The translations under genes and the position numbers were made by a program. This document shows positions 25,701 through 35,807 of a stretch of DNA of 64,000 nt, piece by piece. This DNA is from Lithospermum erythrorhizon (Eukaryota > Streptophyta > Magnoliopsida > Boraginales > Boraginaceae): the NCBI GenBank assembly GCA_019722365.1, contig JADFUC010001322.1:62001-126000 (forward strand), given 5' to 3'. Position 1 is the stretch's first letter. Each line of letters starts with the position of its first letter. Under the pieces are notes generated by a model. The model made no database searches. It saw nothing but the letters and a program-made list of their open reading frames with translations, and was not told the origin of the DNA.

Positions 25701-28378
25701 AGCATTTAAATGAATTTATACATCCCCTTCTTCCTGCATTGCATTTCAAGCGAGCCCTTCCTTCGATCACTGCACTGCCGATGAAATTTCCTCTCCAAAT
25801 GACAAACGCCACCGGCTTCAATCTCAATACCAACAATGATTTACACACGGTAACCGGCAGCCGCTTGCAATTAGAAAAGACAGGCCAACTCCTCCCCTAT
25901 CGTCAGACTGTTCCTGCACGGTAGTTCTCAAAATATCCCCTCGAGCTACCTATGATGTTCCACTCGAACCCCTAAGCCACTAGAGTATACGCCATCGTCG
26001 CACGTTGCCGCCTCTTCGACTCACTACCGACTCCACAATTTGACCGCCCATCTCAAGCTTTCCCCAATACTATAACATCCGACAGAGAAAACGCATTTAC
26101 CTCAAAAACATACAAAGTACCACGCTTCACACCTTCGTAATCACATCCGAATCCAATATAAAAAGTCACCTCCACATTCTCCTCCTAAATCGAACCCCTT
26201 CTTGCCCAATGTACCCAAGAGATAACAAATCTATAGTCATGGTGACATGTCTAACCTTGTTCAATGTGCAAAAACACTCCAAAATCAACCCACACATCGG
26301 TAAGTCAAATATATAAAGATCGCTAAGAACTAAAGCCATGTCCCCTTCGAACGCATTATCACCGCCGGCACAATAACAATAGCCTATTCAAGATCTTTTT
26401 CTAGTTGCATCTCGGCTTCGGGACACATACCTCTACCCAACTCCATACAATAGTAAATACATCAGAACTCCTCGACCCATCATCGGCCCGTCAAGAACTC
26501 TTCCGGCGTATCACAAACCCGACTAGTTGTAAGCAACCAGCGCATCATGTTTACCTAACTAAAACTATGTGGGCACTTCCTACTAAGGCGTAACTAACCT
26601 TATCCGTGAGTCACAAAAAATCTATAACTATTTCTCCTGAAATAACTTCTAAATTTCATACTTTCACCATCATCTTCTTCAGATCCAAATTCGATACTGG
26701 GCCATATAACGGCAAGTCGCATTTGCTATACCGCATAATTCAGCATGTGCCAATTGCGTAAAGTATCAAAAATGTTCTAACAATATGTTGGGGGACTAAT
26801 CCACTGACGCATTTTACCACAAAACAAGATTTCACTATAACTAAGAATGATTACGTACTCGAGCTAAAACTAAATTTCCCGATACGTAGATCACCACACC
26901 CTAGTTAATGACTTATTACCCACTATTCCCATAATAGAATTACCGACACACCATTCCTCGCAACAGACTGGTAGCCTAATGCCTATCTGCACCTCGTACA
27001 TCAAAGACAAATGTATGTAAATACAATTTAGCCTACACTATTCCTTGTTAATAAAACAATGCGCCTAAACTAATCAAGAATCTCTAACTCTCTTATTCAT
27101 AGCCTCTATACACCCATTTTAGGTCGAGACTCAAAACCAAGTAGTGGGTATTTATAGCCCTCAAAAACCCTAAACCGACTTAAACCGCCCGTGTTTGGGA
27201 CTTGTCATCACCCGACCAAGTCCCGATCTTCTTCTGCCTCCGAAAACAGCCTCGAGACGGGGACTAAGTGCTCGATTCGCATGTCCCACCCTAAGTCCCG
27301 AACATACGCCAGTAACGAGCAAATGACTTCAAGTCACTCTTTCTAACAGCCTACCGTGATAAATGATTAAAGGATAACAAAAAATAAAAGCTACTGTATA
27401 ATGTAAAGAAAAATGCATTAGAAAAGTTAAAGCAATGCTTCCATGTTTCAAAACCGGGTCACACGTGCTGTGAAACTACATTGTTCACTAGTGCCCTAAA
27501 TTAATATTTGTCCTTTTAAATTTAGGTCCTTTCGAATGGGGGTCACAATACCCTCGCCATTCCGCATGCGCCCATGTAATTTAAGGATCACGGCTAATTA
27601 ATGAACGTATTTAACCCTCGATTAACTCTGAACGAAAGTTCACCCACGTGCTAAAATGCACTCCAAGTGGTCATAAACTAAAATTTGAATTCGAGTAACA
27701 ACAATAGACGAGTCCAGTTACTAACAAAGAACGCCAAAATGAATAACTGCCTACGTAGTGATCATCAATAACGGTGTCGTGATAGGTGAACGTTGGTAAA
27801 TCGATGTTAAATTTTATGTTACGCGGTTAGTTAAATAATTCACCGCATACCTCAACTAGCATGGCCTAGTTTAATTTTTAAGTTTACCCTCACCTAGATT
27901 CAACTCGATCCGAATGAACAATAAGAATAGAATGTATACTTACTGATTTTTTGTTTCTCTTTTTCTTTCTCAGGTTCTGGCTGTTTCCCACATGGAATTT
28001 CTGTTTCAACAGAAAATAAGTAAACGATTAAGCTTCACTAAACCAAAATAAAAATTATGCTTCCGTTTACATGAATCATGATAATACTAAATTAAACTGA
28101 TTATGCAATTTCAATATCCAGCAAAAAACCTTTATGTTTCTTGTAGCATCCCAAGGAACAACTGCAGAAAGTCAAAAATAACGAAAATAAGCATTCAATT
28201 GTTAAGTTCTTTAACAAAATACTACCCCCATCCCTAACAGATTGTCTAGTTTGAAAAGTGGAGAATAGTTTTGAGATGGAGGTAGTAATAGGGTTGAAGC
28301 TTACTAGGGTATTCGACAAGAAGGGCATTTGTATTTAGATTGGAGTTGTTCGCAGACTTTGCAAATATTCGGCGCCAT
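22704..28378 (-). CDS. ZNHIT3: HIT-type zinc-finger protein, ZNHIT3 homologue (7 exons, 142 aa)
   Basis: Minus-strand exons: 28378-28305, 28161-28130, 28000-27944, 23463-23377, 23057-22969, 22875-22825, 22742-22704 (429 nt, all GT-AG, phases consistent). The HIT zinc finger occupies residues 6-39: CKVCEQLQSKYKCPSC, YCSLGCYKKH, KEIPC, giving C6, C9, C18, C21, C26, C30, H34 and C39. A charged linker rich in Glu and Lys (about 42-53) follows. The C-terminal helices (about 88-131: QIQKLIYNINFSADAES, then a Met/Phe-rich helix ending RIFTEKILSVV) match the ZNHIT3 C-terminal domain. In animals and yeast (Hit1) this domain supports box C/D snoRNP assembly; the same role here is inferred. Length is close to the family's usual size. 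Intron 3 (4.5 kb) is inflated by an LTR element. The start lies 875 bp from the divergent RPN12 start. Confidence 0.92.
24727..27348 (-). mobile_element. Non-autonomous LTR retrotransposon in ZNHIT3 intron 3
   Basis: Two diverged direct repeats, 24727-25297 and 26786-27348 (about 565 bp), flank 1.5 kb without a recognisable polyprotein. Aligned landmarks are GATCACYACACCC, AGAATTACCGACACAC, CCTAAACCGACTT, GTCCCGATCTTCTTCTG and AAATGACTTYAAGTC. Read on the minus strand each LTR starts TGTTAGAAAGAG and the 27-kb one ends CCCCCAACA. It has a clear GGGCTATAAATACCCACT promoter motif (about 27142-27160), so the element lies in the same orientation as ZNHIT3. GATGGAGATT just before the 3' LTR is a plausible polypurine tract. 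No target duplication survives. It is an old, possibly copia-type, LARD-like element. Confidence 0.75.
28222..28285. mobile_element. Miniature Stowaway-like MITE in ZNHIT3 intron 1
   Basis: A 64-bp element with inverted ends CTACCCCCATCCCT and (complement) CTACCTCCATCTCA, flanked by TA on both sides (28220-28221 and 28286-28287). TA target duplication and CTACC/CTCCC ends are typical of Tc1/mariner Stowaway MITEs. Confidence 0.6.
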
Positions 28379-29253
28379 TTCCAAATTATTGCCTAATTAA
28401 TTTGTTGGAAATTCAGAAGCTTTAATGCTGGAACACACCCAGGGCATCTTTTTTTTTTCATCTTTGCTTTCGAACACATGTTAGGTGCGCTCGTTAAGGG
28501 TGAAAAATTTCGACCCTGTAGATATATGCCCACTATGCCTCCCTTTATTTCCAAGGCCAACAACATGCAAACCCGAATTTAACCTGACGAACCGAATCAA
28601 TAAAAATAACAAAATTTAACCGATCTAACCTAATCGATTTGTGCTCTAAGCTGTCATAACCTAACTAATTTTTGGTGCTCTACTTTGAAACAACCGAACC
28701 GAACCCGAATCCCATTTCTAAATTTTGTGTAGATTTTTCTAATTTTTATTTATTATCCTTTTCAAGACTAGATTTCAGACGCTGCATATTTTGGGTTAAG
28801 AATAATTTAGATTTGTTTATTATTGCTACAATTAAATAAAATATATATAAATCTTTCTAAAAACTAATAATATAGGAATACAAAAGATATTGAAAATAAT
28901 GTATCAGGTAATCGAATGATTGTATATAATTAATCTTAAAAGAGTTCATCAAATTACAAGCGGTTAAACTTGAATTTTAGCTCAAGACATACGCTAAAAA
29001 ATGTCTCAAAACCTAGAAGTTAACCGAAAACCGAACCGAATCGAGTGAACGATAGGATTGGAACCGATCGGAACCAAACCGATGCAGGCTCAACCTTTGA
29101 GAAACCGGATGTAAATGTGCTCTGATCTCTAATTTCAGCCAAAACCAAACCTAACCGAACGGCCGAACCGAACCTCCCTTTCCATGTTCCAATCATTCCT
29201 GTAAACTAAGCAAATAACCTTAAAAAACACCACAATAAATCAATTAAGCAAAA
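28379..29253. promoter_or_regulatory. Shared divergent promoter region of ZNHIT3 and RPN12
   Basis: The two start codons lie 875 bp apart on opposite strands, so this stretch must hold both promoters. Two blocks rich in AACCGAAC/CCGAACCGAAC repeats (about 28565-28720 and 29010-29180) bracket an AT-rich centre and look like a decayed dispersed repeat. No TATA box can be assigned with confidence. Confidence 0.5.
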
Positions 29254-32200
29254 ATGGATCCAAAGCTAACAGAATTAAGTCAAGTATTCGAAAGATTCAA
29301 AGCTGCTTTTACTCTTCACGATTTCGATACATGTTCAACTCTCCTCACTAACCTCAAGGTTAATAAATCCAAACCCTAATTTTAATTATCCAATTCAATT
29401 ATATTTTAATTTCGAAATTATTCTCTAGTTTTTTAATTTTTATGAGTTGTTTTTTTTTTCGGTTAATTTTAGACTCAAATATGTTTTGTATATATTTTAA
29501 AATGATTGTCTAGTTTTGAATTTTTATGGGTTGACTTAATTATTTTGAATCGAAGTTATGTGTACCAATAAGGTTATAGAGTTTGTTCATTAATTACTCC
29601 CTCCAACTAAAAAATATATAGTTTGAATTTTGATGGGTTTGCTTTTAAACGTTTTGAACTCGAATATGTTCTAGTGTATGTTTGTGTAATGTTGTGATAA
29701 TTGTTTATTTGAATCGAAGTTATGTGTTTCAATAAGGTTACCGAGTTTATTAATTATTTACTACCTCAGTCTTAACAAATATTGGCTAGTTTTGAATTTT
29801 GATGGGTTGGCTTTTTAATTTGTGAATTCGAATATGTTTTAGTGTATATTGTGTAATGTTGTATGGTTTTTTATTTGAATCGAAGTTATGCCTTTCAATT
29901 AAGGTTACGGAGTTTGTTAATATGACCATCGGAAAATAAAATAGGGCAATGTGTTTTGAATGGAGGCAGTGTTGTGTTTTTTATAGCTTAATTTTGCTAT
30001 GTTCATTGTTCCAAATTGGTTTTTTTTTAATCTTTGTAGATATAGATGGTTTTTGTGTATATTATGCTTATCTTTTTGAAAATTGTTTGGGTTTTTTATA
30101 AATTTGTTGATTTTAATGTATATTGTATATTATGTTTGGTTTTTTGAATTAGCTTTGAATTGTTGATTTGTTGTTGGGTAGTTTTGTTTTATGGTATTCT
30201 CGTGGTTATTGAGTGAACAATGAAGCTCTGTTTTAGAGATATGGGTTTTATAAGTTAATTTGGTAAGCAATGTGGAAAGCAGATTAAAATTACCCCCTAA
30301 TAAAGATACGAAATTTGGTGCTGGAAATATATGGTACTCCCTCTGTTTTTTTTAGTTATCGTTTTAGCCATTTGCACATAGATTAAGGAAAATAAAAATT
30401 AGAATGACAATCAATTGAAACAATATCATTGGTTGATTGTTAATTTAAAGAGAAAAAGTAGTCAAAAAGTACATTGAAAATGTAAAAATGTTATTTATTA
30501 TGCTAAAACGACAACCATTTTCAAACAAATTTCTTTGGCTAAAACGACAACTAAAAAAAATTAGGGAGTATAAAGCTACGATTCTTGTTTACTGGTTTGG
30601 TTTGTGTTTCGATTTTGTTTAGAATTGGTTTGAAGAATTTTGAGGAAACAATTGTTGAAAAGACAAACATAGGGCTTGCCCCAAGTAGCTATTGTCTTGG
30701 AGTCGAATTTTGGGTTTCAACATGCTTGAGTTTTTGGTCTGTGTGTGTATCCTTAAGAATGAGATGTTTAAGATATTAAGTAATGTTGTATACTAGATTA
30801 ATACTTGAGGTGTATAAATCGATGTAAAACACCTAAGAAATCTCATAATCATTTAAGGAGAGCTGAAATATGATTTTATCTAGAGAGATGATGTCCATTT
30901 ATTTGCGTTGACATGAAACCATATAGAAGATTTGGATCAACGAGATGAACTTTAAAAGGGTTTTGAATGTAAGTATTTGTTGTAGAGATCACTGTTAAGA
31001 GTTCTATATTGTGCATTGGAGTTTCTTACTTCTATTTTAACATTTGAAGATGATGTCTTGATGTTTTTGGTCATGTATGAACTTATTTCTTATCATTAGA
31101 AATATATATATTTTCTCAGGTAACTTATATATGGTAGTTTGCAGGTGATGCTGACAGGATTTAAGAGTCTTCCTCCATTGTTTGAGAACACCAAAAATGC
31201 GGTCAAGGAGTTAACTATTGCAAGTAATGAGCGACCCTCTGTTATCTAATATAGAAACATACTGATCCATTCATTTTTTCTCCCATCTCCCACATAATCT
31301 TTCAACCTATATTTATCAAGTTATCACGGGAAGTTATCTGCTTGTCTCATGTGCTTCATACTTTCATTTAGTTGCCCGAACTCTCTATCCCATTACTGAA
31401 TTTGTCTTCTTCCTTGGTGTTGGTGGCAACTGTAGGAGATATATACGAGCATGCCATAGTTCTAAGTGTGAAAATTGAGGATCAGGATGCGTTTGAGAGG
31501 GATTTCTTTCAGTTGAAGCCTTACTATACTGATGCACGGTGATTTCTCTACTCCTTTATTGTTCAATTCAAGATATATATTGTTTCTGTAAGTGGATGTA
31601 GCTATTTGGAAACTACAACGAATTTAGATTTATTGCTTAATCCAACATAGTGTTATTAAATTCCCATAACATAGTGTTTATTGGCCTTGTTTCAATGCTT
31701 TATAATCTTTCCATTTAATATTTATTGATTGCTCTTCAAATATGAAATGAACAACTTTGTATCATAGCCTAGCTTTATTTATTTATTTCTGTCTACTCCT
31801 TTGGCTGTTGCAATGCAGCCTTTAATTAAGAAAAATGTAGAATGTAAAAGAATTGGCAGCAAACTTCATCACTACAAGCCAGGTCCATTCACCCTTCACT
31901 TACTCATGAATATAATGGTCTCATTCACTCACTAGTCATTCTTAGGAAGTTACTTTTACTACTACAGTTAAATTTTTTGTCAAGGCACCCGTTAGTCAAC
32001 ACACGTGAGTGCCACGTCACTTTTTCAAGGGTAAAATAGTCATTTCATATATAAAAGAACTTAAAAAAGGAAGCAAAATGGGGTTAATATATATTGACTT
32101 CTTCTACCCCCAACACATCCCGCCGCCATTCAATTCTTCAGCTTCATTCGCATGATTCAAGAAACAACTCAAATCCAATTAGTACTGATAAGCATATACC

Positions 32201-34609
32201 TCAAAAGCCTAATAGTGTGAACCAAAAAGTTGATGATAATTAGATTGGTTGACCAAAAAGTTTATGCTAATAAATTGGTTGAGAATAGGGCTATTTTGAA
32301 TGAGAAACCAAAAATGTGAAGTGGGTTGGATCCCTGGTTAGAAAAATCAAAATGGATTTGAGTTGAAAGTGGTTGATGTCTGATTTGTAGAATAGGGTAT
32401 ATTTCTGAAGAAGAGGTTTTTGAGCATGTAGAGAGTTGTTTGAGAACTTCTAATGATGATGATCATGGCTGTGGTGGTGGAAGGCAGCAGAGATGGCTGT
32501 TTGGGGGGGGGAGGGGGCAGAGTCGACTGATGGGCCCTCTTTTGCAACTTATTCCACAAATAATGTTTTCCTTGGTAAAGAGAAAGGGGTCAGAATTTTA
32601 TATGAAATGACTATTTTACCCCTATAAAAAGTCATGTGTCAATCACGTGTGTTGACTAATGCTCGACTTGACAGAATTTTTTAATCTAAGCCTAGCAAAA
32701 GTAACTCCAGTAAAGAATTTAACGGTAATTAATTTATTCATAAGCCGAAATGAAAGTGTGAACAAACACACACATGAATGATGGTTCTAGCCTTTTGCCC
32801 AAAGAATCATTACTCTTTTATACTTAATCCTGATTTTTCGAGCTGTACCCCTCACAGTAGTTTTAGAGATTAAAAAGTTACCTTTCTGATAATCTAGATG
32901 TTTGCCTTCTTCAGCACATTATCTCTTTTCTTAAGCACATTATCAGGTTACTATGCATAAAACATTTCTAACTTATTAATAGTTAACCATGTTCATAAGG
33001 TTCTCTTTCTTATTGTTTTATTGATTAAAATGTAACAGTTTTGATTATGTAGATGATTTCCTTCAGCACATTATCTTATTTCTTAAGCACATTATCTGGA
33101 TTTTTATGCATTACAACATTATTTTCAACTTTCAACAATTATCATTTTCATAAGGTTTTCTTATTCTTATGTACCAGTGGCAGTCTTCCTCCTTCCCCTC
33201 AAGAGTTCCCCATTTTAGGTCTCAATCTTTTGAGACTTCTGGTTCAGAATAGGATCGCTGAATTCCACACGGAATTGGAGTTGCTTTGTTCTAGTGCTTT
33301 GGAGAACCCTTGCATAAGGCATGCTGTTGAATTGGAGCAATCCTTCATGGAAGGTGCCTACAACCGTGTGCTGAGTGCTAGGCAGAGTGTGCCTCATGAA
33401 ACTTACGTATATTTCATGGACCTCCTTGCAAAGACAGTAAGGTATTACCTTTGTTGGTCATTTACACTGTGCAATAATGTCAAATCTCTAACTCTCTAAG
33501 GTATTAATTCTTGGACAAGATAATCTCTATAAAATCTGTTAGTCGGTTACTATTAATTCCCTTCCTAAGAAAAATGAGGTTTATGATTATGTTTTTTCTT
33601 TGATGCTGAAAAACTTCATTAGCATGTTCAGGGTTTCGCTCTAGATTACTTAGGCATTTTTAAGGGGCAAGTATTTATTTGTACAAGAAATCGTTGGTGG
33701 AGATGTTGATGAGTTTGAAGTCATGATTGGTGTGGTTCTTGGGTTTTATTAAAACTATTACCCCTTTCAGTTTTGATTGAAAATGATTTTGTTCCTGTGT
33801 AAACTTATGGAAGAGGCATATAGCTTGTTAGATTGCCTGATGGGATTCTTCAATTCTACTTCATCTGTATTTTGATTGCCTGATGGGATTCGTCAATTCT
33901 ACTTCATCCGTATTTTGTTCATTACGTGACATGCTTATGGTCGTTAAAGTGGTACCCATGGAAAGGCAGTTTCCACTATAAACTCTTGCCTCCTAATGTT
34001 AGAACTTTATAAATGGAAAGGGTTTTGCGGTTGCTGATTGTGTAACCATTAACACATTTAAAAAATGTAATCCAACTAGTTGTCTAAATTATTCTGTTTG
34101 TGACTATGCTAATAACTAATAAGGTAAAAAACATATCCTCTGCAGGGATGAGATAGCTGGGTGCAGTGAGAAGGCTTATGACTCCCTCTCAGTCAACGAT
34201 GCTTGCCAAATGTTGCTATTTTCTTCGGACAAAGAACTTCAAGCGTACATCGAAGAGGTATGCAACTTGTCTCTGTACTGTAACATCTTTCTTGCAGCTT
34301 CTATTCTATTGTAACTCTATATTTGGTTGACCAACAAACCATAGTTGGCTTCTGAAATGTTGATGCCTTCACTAGAGAATATATGTCTTTGTGGAAGACC
34401 CGTATATTTGATCAAATAATGTTCCATCACATTTCTTTCAATGAAGTGATCATCAGATTTTTTTTTAGGAGCATCCTGAATGGGAGGTGCAGAACGGGCG
34501 TGTTGTTTTTCAACTGGCAAAAGAAGCAGCCCCCTGCAAGGAGATTCCATCTCTACAGCTCATTAACCAGACCCTCAGTTACGCAAGGGAGTTGGAGCGG
34601 ATTGTCTAA
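29254..34609 (+). CDS. RPN12: 26S proteasome lid subunit RPN12 (6 exons, 267 aa)
   Basis: Exons 29254-29358, 31145-31223, 31436-31538, 33178-33441, 34146-34257, 34469-34609 (804 nt, all GT-AG, phases consistent). The product starts MDPKLTELSQVFERFKAAF and matches plant RPN12 throughout: KSLPPLFENTKNAVKELTIA, ERDFFQLKPYYTDAR, LGLNLLRLLVQNRIAEFHTE, HAVELEQSFMEGAYNRVLSA, YVYFMDLLAKTVRDEIAGCS, and the end LQLINQTLSYARELERIV. It has an N-terminal helical repeat and a C-terminal PCI domain (about residues 80-245). The length equals that of Arabidopsis RPN12A as recalled. The subunit completes the regulatory-particle lid and helps it join the base. Introns 1 and 3 carry MITEs and a tandem repeat. 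It is head-to-head with ZNHIT3 and tail-to-tail with the DUF2439 gene. Confidence 0.97.
29371..29379 (+). promoter_or_regulatory. Telo-box motif at the start of RPN12 intron 1
   Basis: AAACCCTAA lies 13 bp inside the first intron. Telo-boxes near the 5' ends of plant housekeeping genes are known regulatory motifs; here the assignment rests on the motif alone. Confidence 0.3.
29430..29930. repeat. Degenerate tandem repeat in RPN12 intron 1, unit about 175 bp
   Basis: 'TTGAATTTTGATGGGTT' or a close variant recurs near 29516, 29625 and 29797. 'GAATCGAAGTTATG' recurs near 29550, 29703 and 29879, each time followed by 'AATaAGGTTAc(g)GAGTTTRTT'. About two full units and partial flanks are present. 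The units contain CTCCCTCC-like ends, so they may descend from a duplicated MITE. Confidence 0.6.
30337..30568. mobile_element. Stowaway/mariner MITE in RPN12 intron 1
   Basis: A 232-bp AT-rich element with about 34-bp inverted ends: CTCCCTCTGTTTTTTTTAGT... and complement CTCCCTAATTTTTTTTAGTT..., both continuing into (G)TCGTTTTAGCCA. TA target duplications flank it at 30335-30336 and 30569-30570. Confidence 0.8.
31945..32708. mobile_element. Long-TIR MITE (764 bp) in RPN12 intron 3
   Basis: The left end (31945-32057) and the complement of the right end (32594-32708) share GGA(A)GTTACTTTT, TGTCAAG, TTAGTCAACACACGTGA and GTAAAATAGTCATTTCATAT in the same order. This gives imperfect inverted repeats of about 113 bp around a 535-bp core with no reading frame of note. 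Long TIRs are typical of Mutator-like MITEs, but no 9-bp target duplication is visible. Confidence 0.75.
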
Positions 34610-35807
34610 ATACTTGTCGGTTCTACTGCAGTTCTGATCGTCTGAATTTAAACCTTTCCCCCTGGATTGGTGTGCATGCTGAGAAATTATCATTTGATTG
34701 CTTCCCCTTTCTTATTTTTATCCCATGAGAATCGATGCGGCTCTTGTATGCTGTTCAATTATTATTCTGCACAAGTATTTACAAGTATTATTCAACTTTC
34801 GATAGTATTAGATCCTAGTCTTAGTGCATCAAGAAGTCCATAATTTATTTGATCTATTGCAAAATATCAAGCAACCATCATTATAAGCAACAAAAAGAAC
34901 TTGCACATTGCAACCTAAATCTATATTCTGTTGACATGTTGACACTACCAAGAATTCATGTAAGATAGTGCATGCTTTCATATGGAGCCTAAACACCTTA
35001 TGTGCCTAAGGTTGTTAAATCTCTTTGCTTTATTCATTTTTTTAATTTGTTCAGCTAGAAATATACTTTAAAAACACTTCTATAAACATTTAACCGAACA
35101 TTTAGACTTCCTGTGTATGTATCAGGATCCTCTCCAATGCATCCCAAAGTCCTAGCTATTGAGACGCGAACTCTATTTATAAGAATTGACCTTTTCGAAA
35201 TCTGTTTGTAACTTAATAGAGGTTCCGGGAACATAGAGAAGATGTGTATGAACAAGATATCCAACAACAAGAAGGAAAATGATGGAATAGAGGAACTTCC
35301 AAGTCTTTGACAATCTCAGATGTGTCGATAACATTAGTGACTCATTCTTTGATAAAACATTTCCAGACATTGTGTAGAATCAATATATGCGGCACATGAT
35401 CTTGTAATCTCTAAATGAGAGAACAAAGTGAAGCTCAGTAGTTGAGCAAGAAGCTACTCTCACTGCCTAAAGTTGGAAAACTGAAGAATTAACATATTAA
35501 GAGCTAGGAATATGGCAAAATAAAGGAGAAAATAACTCTCAAGAATTCTCTATGGAGTCGTCTCGTTCCATCCTCCATTCCTCCTGCACCCGAGAATCTC
35601 TTTGCGACTAACAGGATGACGATCAAGAAAACGACTCCATAACAAAACATCCATTTCAATGTATGTAGAACTTTTGTGTAGTTTATAGTCAATATGTATC
35701 CAATGACAACCTTTGCAAATGACAAGCTGTTGCTGTCCATCATAGCCTACTTTCTATTGTACTGCTTCAGGGAGAAAAAATGAAAGTTTCTTCTTGATTT
35801 TTGGAAG
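34610..35807. other. 3' flanks of RPN12 and the DUF2439 gene (convergent)
   Basis: The two genes end here tail-to-tail, so both 3' UTRs lie in this stretch. Short minus-strand frames at 35055-35370 and 35504-35743 have no recognised family; the latter is best read as DUF2439 3' UTR. Confidence 0.55.

Noticed and set aside
33053..33177. Upstream ATG in frame with RPN12 exon 4 (33053)
   Set aside because: This stretch is intron; a clear acceptor (GTACCAG) at 33177 and perfect RPN12 homology start at 33178.
35504..35743. 79-codon minus frame with a hydrophobic stretch as a small membrane protein
   Set aside because: It lies just downstream of the DUF2439 stop and is best explained as its 3' UTR; no homologue is recognised.
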